From DATFTE01 sp963840665 (GTDB taxonomy: Bacteria > Acidobacteriota > Terriglobia > Terriglobales > Acidobacteriaceae), in the NCBI GenBank assembly GCA_963840665.1, contig CAWIZO010000006.1, positions 1,029,753-1,093,752 of the forward strand: a stretch of DNA of 64,000 nt, in the 5' to 3' direction. Positions 8,711 through 16,969 of the stretch are shown here, piece by piece. Numbering within the stretch: the first letter of the stretch is position 1; each line of letters opens with the position of its first letter. The position numbers were made by a program, and so were the translations under genes. Below the pieces are notes generated by a model. The model saw only the letters and a program-made list of their open reading frames with translations. It ran no database searches and was not told the origin of the DNA.

Positions 8711-9625
8711 CTATTTCCAGAGATAGTAGAACCCCAGACTGTGGTCCATGAGCTTCTCTTTAGTAGGAATCCATTGGGAAACGTCGCCAAAGAGCAGGTC
8801 GAGCAGGGTTTTACGGTCTTTCTCGGGGCGCACTAACACCGGTTCACCCTTAATATTCAGTGACTTAGCCGTATCGTCGACTGCCGCCTGGAAGTCCGCG
8901 ATCTGGTCGATCAGCTTCATTCCCAAGGCCTGCTCGCCGGTCCAGACGCGGCCGTCAGCGATCGACTTAATGTCATCTACTTTGGCATGACGTCCGTCGG
9001 CCACGGCGCTCACGAATTGCGTGTACATGTTGTCGATCAATCCCTGCATGTACGCGCGTTCCGCGGGAGTCATTTCTCGCGAAGGATCGCCGGTGTCTTT
9101 GAATTCTCCGACCTTCAGCACTTCCTGCTTGAGCTTGGCCCAGCGCAGCAATTCTCCGTAATTCACCCACTCAGCGATTACGCCGATTGAACCGACGACG
9201 CTGCCATTGTCGGCATAAATTTTGTTGGTGGCGGAAGAAACGTAGTAGGCGCCGCTTGCTCCCACGGTACTGATCGAGGCCACGATGCGCTTTTTCTTCT
9301 CGTCGCGGATGCGTTTGACCTCGCGGTAAATCTCTTCTGAAGCAGCCACGCCACCGCCGGGGGAGTTCACCTTGATAATGATCCCTTTGATGGAATCGTC
9401 GTCCCCAAATTTCTTGAGCTGCTGTACGACGGTGGTGGAATCGAGAATCACACCCTCGAGATCGACCACACCGATCTTGTCGCCGAAACCGTTGAACGAA
9501 CTAGCCTGTTCTCCGGTGTGCATGGCCAAATACACCAGCGTGAACACCGCCAGCACAAAGAGGAAGAAGGCTCCTCCTCCGATGACAACCCAGAGCCAGG
9601 TACGGGACCGACCGTTTTCCGCCAT
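8711..9625 (-). CDS. sppA: signal peptide peptidase SppA, S49 family
   Basis: Membrane-anchored serine protease that degrades cleaved signal peptides in the membrane. One N-terminal transmembrane helix (residues about 11-35) precedes the S49 domain. The catalytic serine is S124 in STVGASGAYYVSS and the general-base lysine K176 in GEFKDTGDPSR, spaced as in the short Gram-positive-type SppA. Also NSPGGGVAASEEIY. At 304 residues it is the short single-domain form. It may be co-transcribed with the HU gene downstream. Confidence 0.95.
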   Translation of the reverse strand: MAENGRSRTWLWVVIGGGAFFLFVLAVFTLVYLAMHTGEQASSFNGFGDKIGVVDLEGVILDSTTVVQQLKKFGDDDSIKGIIIKVNSPGGGVAASEEIYREVKRIRDEKKKRIVASISTVGASGAYYVSSATNKIYADNGSVVGSIGVIAEWVNYGELLRWAKLKQEVLKVGEFKDTGDPSREMTPAERAYMQGLIDNMYTQFVSAVADGRHAKVDDIKSIADGRVWTGEQALGMKLIDQIADFQAAVDDTAKSLNIKGEPVLVRPEKDRKTLLDLLFGDVSQWIPTKEKLMDHSLGFYYLWK

Positions 9626-9775
9626 AAGTTGAGCTTAGTTTAGCACCGGAAAGTACTGTCGGTATCGCGCGGGTAGGAGGCGCGTATTCCAGAAGCAGGT
9701 TTTGGGAGTCGCAATTAGCCGTTGCGTCTCTGCCCCGGTGCAGGCAGAATGTCGCCGCACCAGCAGGAGGATCGC

Positions 9776-10519
9776 ATGGCAGCATTCTGCGTGAGCTGTG
9801 GAAAGCCGCTGGCCGAGGGAACCCATTTCTGTTCGAACTGCGGAGCTGCGGTCGCGGCGCCGTCGGCTCCAGTGCCGACTCCAGTTTCGACCCCGGTTTC
9901 GAATCCAGTTTCGAGCGAGTGGCAAAATGTTCCGGCGTCCGGTCCTCCGGTTAGTTCAACGCCGGTGGGAGGCGGTTCAAACACCGCGCTGAAGATGATT
10001 TTCGCAATCCTCGGCGTAATCGTCTTTGTAGGTTTAGTTGGACTTGGAAGCTGTGTCTATCTCGGCTATCGGGTGAAGCAGCGCGCCAGCCAGTTCTCGC
10101 ACGAGATGGGAGGCGACACTCCTGCCTATACCGGCAAGCGGGAGCCCTGCGCCATGCTGACGACCGCGGAGGCGAGCAAAGCTCTCGGCCAGGCGGTCAC
10201 GTCGGTCACGCAGATCGGCATTACCACCTGCGAATATCACTACGGTGCCGGAGGCGCGGAGACTCTTCCAATTCAGTACACGTGGCAAGGTGGGGCCGTC
10301 ACCCTCAAGCTTGCTCACGCGGCGATGAAGCAGGTATCTGCAGGCATTGAAACATACAAAGAACTGCCGGGGGTCGGCGATGAGGCGTACCTCGAGCCAA
10401 TGGGATCAGGTCTGATCATGCGTAAGGGAGACGTCATGGTGCGCGTGGATCTGAGCGTGGCGAAGATCACGCCGGACGCGGCGAAGAACATGGCCGAAAA
10501 AATTGCTTCACGGCTGTGA
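9776..10519 (+). CDS. zinc-ribbon membrane protein of unknown function
   Basis: A 247-residue protein with an N-terminal zinc ribbon (CVSCGKPLAEGTHFCSNCG), a low-complexity Pro/Thr/Ser linker built on repeated TPVS/NPVS units, a single transmembrane helix (IFAILGVIVFVGLVGLG) and an extracytoplasmic domain with two cysteines and an EAYLEPMG-type region. The start chosen is ATG 9776, because AGGAGG sits 5 nt upstream and the zinc ribbon begins at once; the frame extends further upstream but without a signal. No specific function can be assigned. Divergent from sppA. Confidence 0.82.
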   Translation: MAAFCVSCGKPLAEGTHFCSNCGAAVAAPSAPVPTPVSTPVSNPVSSEWQNVPASGPPVSSTPVGGGSNTALKMIFAILGVIVFVGLVGLGSCVYLGYRVKQRASQFSHEMGGDTPAYTGKREPCAMLTTAEASKALGQAVTSVTQIGITTCEYHYGAGGAETLPIQYTWQGGAVTLKLAHAAMKQVSAGIETYKELPGVGDEAYLEPMGSGLIMRKGDVMVRVDLSVAKITPDAAKNMAEKIASRL

Positions 10520-10552
10520 GTAGCGCCTGCCTCCCGTCAGCCACGAAGACCT

Positions 10553-11416
10553 CTATCCCGTGACAACCCGCAGAGCGTGCGCCGCTACCGAGATTTTGAT
10601 CGGAGTCTGGCAGACGTATTCGCCGTCGGCGTAGACGTCGAGCGGAGTTCCCGTCTCGATCCTCAATTGCTGGCTCTGAAAATATTCGACTTCGGGAAGT
10701 TGCAGGTGCCGTCCGAAATAGACCGTGGGAAACAAACAAAAGAGTTTGAACTTGCCGAGGTCGCTGACGATGCAGATATCTAGCTGGCCATCGTCGAGCA
10801 GGGCTCGCGGAGCGATCTTCATGCCACCGCCGTACATGGGCGTATTGGCGAACACCGCGACGAAGGTCGGCTTGGCGATCTTCAATTCCCACTGATCTTT
10901 GATTGCGACCGAGATTCTGGTCATCGCGGGTTGGAACCTGGCGAGTGCCGGCAACATGCTGAGGAGATAGCCGCCGTTTCCGCGCAACCAGCGAGGGATG
11001 CGGTTTGCGCGGCGAGCGATGTCGGCGTCAACGCCGGTTCCGCCCGCGCAGCAGAAATAAGTCGAGCCGCTATCAACACTATGCCGTTTAATTACGCCCA
11101 GATCGATTGACTTGACGTTGGCTGCGCCAGCAACAAACTTTTTCCAGGCTGTTAACGAGTCGTGAGTGCTGCGCAGATTTAGCGCTCGTCGCGAAATCGT
11201 TTCCGCTGCCGCGGGGCACCACCAGCACCGGAGGTTCAAGGCAACAAGCGCCGCCAGATGCCGATGAATGGTGCCGTCTCCGCCGAAGATCAGAATGACG
11301 TCGGCATCGCCGGAGCTCGCCGGGAGGCCGAGGTTCCACTCAGCAGCGCAGTTTTTCTGGAAAGGCAGCAGGGATTTGGCGGAAGATCCCAGCCCGAGAA
11401 TGGCGGCGGCGCGCAT
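10553..11416 (-). CDS. diacylglycerol/sphingosine-kinase-like lipid kinase, two compensating frameshifts
   Basis: DAGK catalytic-domain (YegS/BmrU/DgkB-like) lipid kinase. GGDGT (residues 45-49) is intact, as are GTGVDADIARRANR, PTFVAVFANTPMYGGGMKIAP and the C-terminal DGEYV. The second nucleotide motif is scrambled in the main frame (WWCPAAAETISRRALNL), whereas the shifted frame reads VLVVPRGSGNDFA, the expected motif. One base appears missing near 11228-11235 and one extra near 11189, so the frame is lost for about 15 codons and then restored. The intact gene would encode NDFARALNL. Either sequencing errors or a catalytically dead variant. Confidence 0.8.
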   Translation of the reverse strand: MRAAAILGLGSSAKSLLPFQKNCAAEWNLGLPASSGDADVILIFGGDGTIHRHLAALVALNLRCWWCPAAAETISRRALNLRSTHDSLTAWKKFVAGAANVKSIDLGVIKRHSVDSGSTYFCCAGGTGVDADIARRANRIPRWLRGNGGYLLSMLPALARFQPAMTRISVAIKDQWELKIAKPTFVAVFANTPMYGGGMKIAPRALLDDGQLDICIVSDLGKFKLFCLFPTVYFGRHLQLPEVEYFQSQQLRIETGTPLDVYADGEYVCQTPIKISVAAHALRVVTG

Positions 11417-11551
11417 CCGGTCGGGCTAGGGTAACAAATCCGGTCGAAGAGTTTTAACTCGGCTACACCGATTAATATCTTTTTCGGATGCGATGCGTGG
11501 GATACTGGTCCGCCGATTTAGCGCGAGGTCTGTAGATAAGGGTGTCTCTCA

Positions 11552-12316
11552 ATGAAGAGGACTTACATTTTGCTAGTAAGCGTCCTGCTCCTGTTTGCGT
11601 TTGCGCGACTGACTGTCGGCCAGGCTGACGTGGAAACCCGGGCCGTAGATATTAGCAAAGCTCTTGTGAATGGACACGTCGCATGGCGATCGAAGCTCTC
11701 GAGCGAGGGTGCGTCTATCCAGTCAAAGGAGGTGGAACGACAAGCTGGTTTGGTTAGGTACAACCTGGTCGTATCGGGTCTGCCCACGGACGAACTTTAC
11801 TCGGTAATGAGTTGGCCGGTTGGGCAACAGAAACCCTCGACCATCATACAGGGAGCGACCATTGGGAAAGGCGGGGTCCTGATATGTGCGGGCAGGACGC
11901 CAGAGCAGTGTGGCGATCGGTCGGCGAAGGATGACCCTATCGATTTTGCGTTTAATCCCGCTAAGGCTGAGCCGTTCCGGTTGGCAGTAGTATCTGGCGA
12001 GCACAGGGCAACTATTGTCATCGTGCCCGACCCCGTCGATGGAAAGGACAAAGGTTGCTCTTTGAGTGTGGAACGGCTGCTGCCGCATTTCGAGTTGGCC
12101 TACTTTACAGGTGTCGGTTTTCCACCCAACGAGGAAGTTACGCTCGAAGGTGAGTCTTATGGTGAAAAGCACCCGATCAAAGCAAGAACTGACAGCGGTG
12201 GCAACCTGCAGTTCGCGTTGATGCCCGCAGTGTCTGGTCATCAAAAGGGCACGACTACAGTTAAGCCGATCGGTATGAAGTGCTCGCCTTCGCTGAAGTT
12301 CGACTGGGGCCAGTAA
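11552..12316 (+). CDS. secreted hypothetical protein (254 aa)
   Basis: Clear Sec signal peptide (KRTYILLVSVLLLFAFARL followed by TVGQA), then a soluble extracytoplasmic protein with three cysteines and a sentence-like beta-rich composition. No family recognised. The C-terminal part (FTGVGFPPNEEVTLEGESYG, then DSGGNLQFALMPAVSGH) looks like an Ig-like or carboxypeptidase-regulatory-type beta domain; this is inference. Start ATG lacks a strong Shine-Dalgarno. It stands alone between the lipid kinase (divergent) and tyrS. Confidence 0.7.
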   Translation: MKRTYILLVSVLLLFAFARLTVGQADVETRAVDISKALVNGHVAWRSKLSSEGASIQSKEVERQAGLVRYNLVVSGLPTDELYSVMSWPVGQQKPSTIIQGATIGKGGVLICAGRTPEQCGDRSAKDDPIDFAFNPAKAEPFRLAVVSGEHRATIVIVPDPVDGKDKGCSLSVERLLPHFELAYFTGVGFPPNEEVTLEGESYGEKHPIKARTDSGGNLQFALMPAVSGHQKGTTTVKPIGMKCSPSLKFDWGQ

Positions 12317-12354
12317 GGTTCTCCTCGGCGCTACAGCATTGTTGAAGCCGCAAC

Positions 12355-12385
12355 TTGGCGACCCTCACTTTCGATTCCTTATAAT
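12355..12385 (+). promoter_or_regulatory. putative tyrS promoter (leaderless)
   Basis: A perfect -10 TATAAT (12380-12385) ends 5 nt before the tyrS ATG at 12391, so transcription should start at or within 1-2 nt of the start codon. TTGGCG (12355-12360) could be the -35 with a long 19-nt spacer. No Shine-Dalgarno exists between, which fits a leaderless mRNA. Confidence 0.55.
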
Positions 12386-12390
12386 GCTTT

Positions 12391-13691
12391 ATGCCTTTTG
12401 CACCAGTTGAGGAACAGCTTTCCTACATCAAGAAGGGCTCCGCCGAGATCGTGAAGGAGTCGGAACTACGAGCCAAGCTGGAGAAATCTCTGGCCGCCAA
12501 TAAGCCGCTACGGGTGAAGGCGGGCTTTGATCCAACAGCGCCTGACCTGCATCTGGGACACACCGTGCTGATGCGGAAGCTCAAACACTTTCAGGATCTC
12601 GGGCACACTGTGATCTTCTTGATAGGCGATTTCACCGCATTGATCGGCGACCCAACGGGCCGCTCGGCCACGCGTCCGCCGCTGAGCGCTGAGACCATCA
12701 AGAACAATGCCAAGACTTATCTCGAGCAGGTGTTCAAGATTCTGGATCAAAGCAAAACCGAAATTCGCCACAACAGCGAATGGCTGGGCAAGTTGAAAGG
12801 CGAAGACTGGATACGCTTGGCGGCAAAGTTCACAGTCTCGCAGATGCTGGAGCGCGAAGACTTCCACAAGCGTTTTAAAGAAGAAAAACCGATTGCGCTG
12901 CATGAGCTTCTCTATCCACTGGCGCAGGGATACGACTCGGTCGCGTTGCAAGCCGATGTCGAACTCGGAGGTACCGACCAAAAATTTAATCTATTGGTAG
13001 GACGTGAATTGCAGCGTTCGTCGGGCCAGGAATCGCAAATTGTGCTGACCATGCCGATTCTTGAAGGCCTCGATGGCGTGCAGAAAATGTCGAAGTCGTA
13101 CGGCAACGCCATCGGCATTCAGGAATCGCCGCTCGAGATGTACGGCAAGGTGATGTCGATTTCCGACGAGATGATGTGGCGCTATTACGAACTGCTGACC
13201 GACGTGAAGGTGCCGGAAATCGAAAAGATGAAGGCGCGATGTGGCCAGTGGGGCAGGCGCATCCCATGGCGCTCAAGAAAGAGTTGGGGCGAAAGATTGT
13301 GGCCGACTTCCATTCTCCCGAGGCGGCAGAGAAGGCCGGGGAGGATTGGGCAAAGCAGTTTCAGAAGGATGAGGCGCCGAGTGACATTGAATTGGTGCGA
13401 GTTCCGCTTTCGAAAGTGAATGCACCAGACACAAGAGATCTTTCCGACGCTAATTCATACTTCCCATTAGACGATCCTAAGCTTCCTAAAATTAGGCTCG
13501 TCTGGTTCGACAAGGTTTTACTTGAGGCCGGACTAGTTGCCTCGCGTACTGAAGGATCTCGCAAGATAGAAGCGAAGTCTGTGCATGCGGATGGAAAGAC
13601 AGTCTCGAAGGCCTTGGTTTGCGTGCAACTAGAAGCAGAGAAGGTTGTCCGTTTGGGAAGGCAGATAAAGAGGGTCACGATAGTCGAATGA
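12391..13691 (+). CDS. tyrS: tyrosyl-tRNA synthetase, interrupted by one frameshift
   Basis: Class I aminoacyl-tRNA synthetase charging tRNA-Tyr. The HIGH-type motif is DLHLGHTVLMRK, followed by LIGDFTALIGDPTGRS; the tyrosine-binding VELGGTDQKFNLLVGR and the KMSKS loop (GVQKMSKSYGNAIG) are intact. The frame breaks near 13225-13262: after EIEKMKAR the protein continues in the next frame as QAHPMALKKELGRKIVADF, ending with a normal C-terminal S4 RNA-binding domain (DKVLLEAGLVASRTEGSRK). Joined length is about 430 residues, as expected. Because the enzyme is essential, an assembly indel is more likely than real loss. Apparently leaderless. Confidence 0.95.
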
Positions 13692-13729
13692 CCGAATCGC
13701 CACGAACTGTTTTGATCCGTCTCGCGGTC

Positions 13730-13809
13730 GTCCCTACGGGACTTGCTAACTATCCCCGCATACCCGGCGTTGAAACGCCGGGCTATTAGCAACGGTCCCT
13801 CCGGGACCG
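13730..13809. repeat. cluster of three REP-like palindromes
   Basis: Three hairpins in 80 nt of the tyrS/purN gap: GTCCC-TAC-GGGAC (13730-13742), CCCGGCGTT-GA-AACGCCGGG (13763-13782, perfect 9-bp arms) and CGGTCCC-TCC-GGGACCG (13793-13809, perfect). The middle one shares the 9-bp arm and GA-spacer layout with the element at 7452-7471. They lie between convergent genes and could also terminate transcription. Confidence 0.65.
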
Positions 13810-13971
13810 CAAGAATGGTCCCAGTTTGCCCATGGTGCCGCCACTCGCGCTGTGACAGTTGAACATCCGAAGCGTTCTGACCTGAAGCCACGCCCTTTCA
13901 GAATGGGCGGTTCTTCGCGACGCCGCAGGGACCGTGGCAGCAAACAACTCTATGACGGAAGTTAAAGTAGG

Positions 13972-14586
13972 CTAGCTGGTCGCGACCGTTCTCACCAATC
14001 GCCTTCCCGCGACCTCAAAGTTTCCTGCCAGCACGATGTTAATAGCCTCCGAATAAGCGATGTGCTCCTGCTTAAGAATGCGCTCGGCCAGCGTGTGCTC
14101 GTCGTCACCATCCATGACCGACACGGTTTTTTGCACGATGATTGCGCCATGATCGAGTTCTTCGTCGACGAAGTGCACGGTGCATCCTGCGACTTTCACC
14201 CCGTAGGCAAACGCCTGCTGCTGGGCTTCGAGTCCCGGGAATGACGGCAGCAGCGAAGGGTGAATGTTGAGAATGCGATGCGGAAATTGCTGCACGAACC
14301 ACGGAGAGAGCAGCCGCATGTATCCCGCGAGACAAATCAGGTCGACTTTGCTTTCCTTGAGCGCAGCGACGACTTCGCGATCGTGCTGCTCGCGATCTTT
14401 GCCCTTCGATGGGATGACGAGCGCAGTGAGGCCGAGACGGCGGGCGGTTTCCAGGCCTCCGGCGTCGGGTTTGTTCGAGATCACTATGGCGATGCGGGCA
14501 TTAGGAATTTGTCCCGACGCGATGTTTCTGGCGATGGCTTCGAAGTTCGAGCCGCGTCCGGAGAGGAGGATGCCTATGTTTTTCAT
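13972..14586 (-). CDS. purN: phosphoribosylglycinamide formyltransferase PurN
   Basis: 10-formyl-THF-dependent GAR transformylase, third step of de novo purine synthesis. At 204 residues it has the normal length. ILLSGRGSNFEAIA binds the GAR phosphate, SNKPDAGGLETARR and LAGYMRLLS follow, and the catalytic signature is NIHPSLLPSFPG (Asn and His) with D in VDEELDHGAIIVQK. ATG at 14586. No purH or other pur gene is adjacent, so it is scattered, as is common. Confidence 0.97.
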   Translation of the reverse strand: MKNIGILLSGRGSNFEAIARNIASGQIPNARIAIVISNKPDAGGLETARRLGLTALVIPSKGKDREQHDREVVAALKESKVDLICLAGYMRLLSPWFVQQFPHRILNIHPSLLPSFPGLEAQQQAFAYGVKVAGCTVHFVDEELDHGAIIVQKTVSVMDGDDEHTLAERILKQEHIAYSEAINIVLAGNFEVAGRRLVRTVATS

Positions 14587-14709
14587 GGTCGTTGGTCCTT
14601 GAGTTCAATGATAATCCACGCGCGCGGCACAGGCCGCGGAAGAGATTGTTGATTTTCGATTGTTCATTGTTGATTTGGGAACGGCGCACACAGTATTCAG
14701 GACTTCTGT

Positions 14710-14738
14710 TTGCGCCTGGGAATCCCGTCCGCTATAGT
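14710..14738 (+). promoter_or_regulatory. putative leaderless promoter of the 115-aa gene
   Basis: TTGCGC (14710-14715), 17-nt spacer, TATAGT (14733-14738). The -10 ends 6 nt before the ATG at 14745, placing the start of transcription essentially on the start codon, with no Shine-Dalgarno between. Confidence 0.55.
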
Positions 14739-14744
14739 TTTTAC

Positions 14745-15092
14745 ATGTACGAAAGCTTTCGCGCGACTGACCGCTGGAGCAAGCAGGAAGTGCACTGCAT
14801 TTACCAGGCGCTCATCGTGGCCATCGCCACGCGCCATGCCGATGCGGTCGACATTAAATTCCTGGTGGGTGGCCGTCCTGTGTGGGTAGCATTACCGCTT
14901 CCTGCGTGGAAGGAATATCAAAATCGTACCGGCAAGGTCATCACTGACAAATTGGCGATCGCGATTGCCGGGCACTATTTGAAGACCGCGCTCGAATCGG
15001 GCGAAGGGGTGGGGCGCGAGATGTATTCGCTTACCGTCGCGGAAACCCTGAAACATCTCGAAGGCGTCGTAGAAGAACCCGCGACGGTCTAG
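14745..15092 (+). CDS. hypothetical protein (115 aa)
   Basis: A soluble, alpha/beta-looking protein with no family recognised. It begins MYESFRATDRWSKQEVHCIYQ and contains VDIKFLVGGRPVWVALPLPAW and VITDKLAIAIAGHYLKTALE. The frame is open further upstream to 14592, but the ATG at 14745 is chosen because a well-spaced promoter ends 6 nt before it. Stand-alone gene, divergent from purN. Confidence 0.65.
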   Translation: MYESFRATDRWSKQEVHCIYQALIVAIATRHADAVDIKFLVGGRPVWVALPLPAWKEYQNRTGKVITDKLAIAIAGHYLKTALESGEGVGREMYSLTVAETLKHLEGVVEEPATV

Positions 15093-15151
15093 CCAGTCTT
15101 TCCTGCTAATAACTCCAATCCTTACCGTGGGCGGCGGGACGCCGGCGCTAC

Positions 15152-15187
15152 GTCATGAATCATGACTAACGCATGGGCGCGTATAAT
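15152..15187 (+). promoter_or_regulatory. promoter and palindromic operator upstream of the S10 peptidase
   Basis: GTCATGA-A-TCATGAC (15152-15166) is a perfect 15-nt palindrome placed over the position expected for the -35 of a TATAAT -10 box at 15182-15187. A regulator bound there would compete with RNA polymerase. The leader that follows is about 45 nt and carries GGGGAG before the ATG at 15242. Confidence 0.5.
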
Positions 15188-15241
15188 CTGCTCCTACTTC
15201 TTTCAATCTATCGATTCGCGATATAGATCTGGGGAGACAAC

Positions 15242-16884
15242 ATGAGGAAACTTGCGGCATTTTTTGTAGTGCTCCTGGCGCTGGTGGCATTCGGCGCGGC
15301 GCACCAGACGAATTCATCGTCCCAACCGAAAGACAAGAAGAAGAGCGAGCCTGCGGCGAAGATGCCCGAGCAGAAGCCGGCAGAGCCCGAGGCTAAGCCG
15401 GAAGCGACGCCCCCCGCGGAATCGGGGAAGGAAGCGACCGACAAGGATAAAGACGAGCACTTCGACATCACGGAAGTTCCACCAGTAGTCACGCATCATC
15501 AGATCACCGTCGACGGAAAGCTGCTCAAGTACACGGCCACGACCGGAAGGCTTCCCATCAAGCGTCCCGACGGCAAGATTGAAGCGGAGATGTTTTTCAT
15601 CGCTTACACGCTCGATGGAGTGGAAGCGAGCAAGCGTCCACTCACATTTGCGTTCAACGGCGGCCCGGGATCGGCGTCGGTGTGGTTGCACATGGGTGCG
15701 CTGGGTCCGAAACGCGTGATTTTGCAGCCAACAGGATTCATGCCTCCCGCCCCCTATCGCATGGAAGACAATCCCTACACGCTGCTCGACAAGACCGACC
15801 TGGTGTTGATTGACGCGATTGGCACGGGCTACAGCCGAGCGGCGACGCCGGAACTCACCAAGAAATTCCTGGGAGTGAAGGGTGACATCGAGGCCTTTAG
15901 CGAATTTATCCGCCTCTATATTTCCCGCAACGAGCGCTGGACATCGCCGCTGTTCTTGTTGGGAGAAAGCTACGGGACGACGCGCTCGGCCGGCATTGCC
16001 GGGTTCCTGGCCAATCGCGGAATTTCTTTCAACGGAATCACACTACTCTCGATGGTCCTCAGCTTTCAGACGCTCGAAGACAACAAGACGAACGATCTGC
16101 CTTACCCGCTGCTGATTCCGACCTTCACTATGATCGCCGGTTATCACCACAAGCTTCCAGCCGATCTGGCGCAGGACATGAACAAGGCTCGTGAAGAGTC
16201 GATTCACTGGGCCACGACCGACTACACGCAGGCGTTGGCCAAAGGTGATGCGCTGACCCAGAAGAGCGGCAAAAGACGATCGACGAAATGTCGCGCTACA
16301 CCGGGCTGACCAAGCAGTTCATCGATCAGGCCGACCTCCGCGTGGACGTGCAAAAATTCACGCATAATCTGCTGATCGATCAGAAGCTGCGAGTGGGGCG
16401 GCTGGACGGGCGTTTCACTGGCATCGATCCCGATGGCTTGCTGGATACACGTTTCTACGATCCGACGGGATCGCAGACCGGGCCTCCGTTCACCTCGGTG
16501 TTCAACAACTACGTGAGAAACGATCTCGGATACAAAGTCGACATGCCGTACAACGTGTCCGCGTATGGGGATCCGTTGTTTGGCAAGTGGGATTGGGGAT
16601 CGGGGATTGAAGGATTTCCCGACACCGCTTCGGCGTTGCGGCAGGCGATGGCAAAGAATCCTTATTTAAAGATCCTGGTGATGGAGGGCTATTACGATCT
16701 GGCCACCCCGTTTCTCGCGGCGAATTACACCATGGACCACTTGAACCTGGGGGCGGAGTTCCATAAGAACATTTCTTACGCGACCTATGACGCCGGGCAT
16801 ATGGTCTACCTGCCGATGGACGGATTGAAGAAAATGAAGACGGACCAGGCCGGGTTCATGGATATGGCGCTGTCGGGGAAGTGA
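15242..16884 (+). CDS. secreted S10 serine carboxypeptidase-like protein, one frameshift
   Basis: Exported alpha/beta-hydrolase of peptidase family S10. Signal peptide (RKLAAFFVVLLALVAFGAA), a roughly 60-residue Lys/Glu/Pro-rich linker, then the catalytic domain: FAFNGGPGSASVW (oxyanion hole), S243 in LLGESYGTTRSAG, Asp in MEGYYDLATPF and His in DAGHMVYLP, so the triad is complete. The frame breaks near 16255-16268: the protein continues in the next frame as ERQKTIDEMSRYTGLTKQF. Joined length is about 547 residues. A palindromic operator sits at the promoter. The triad on both sides of the break argues for an assembly indel. Confidence 0.9.
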
Positions 16885-16969
16885 GTTTTTCGTAAAAATG
16901 ACCTCGGTGCGAGTCGTGGCAATAGTTCCCCTTGCGCCGGATGGCCGAGTAAGGTACAAACGGCCCAAG

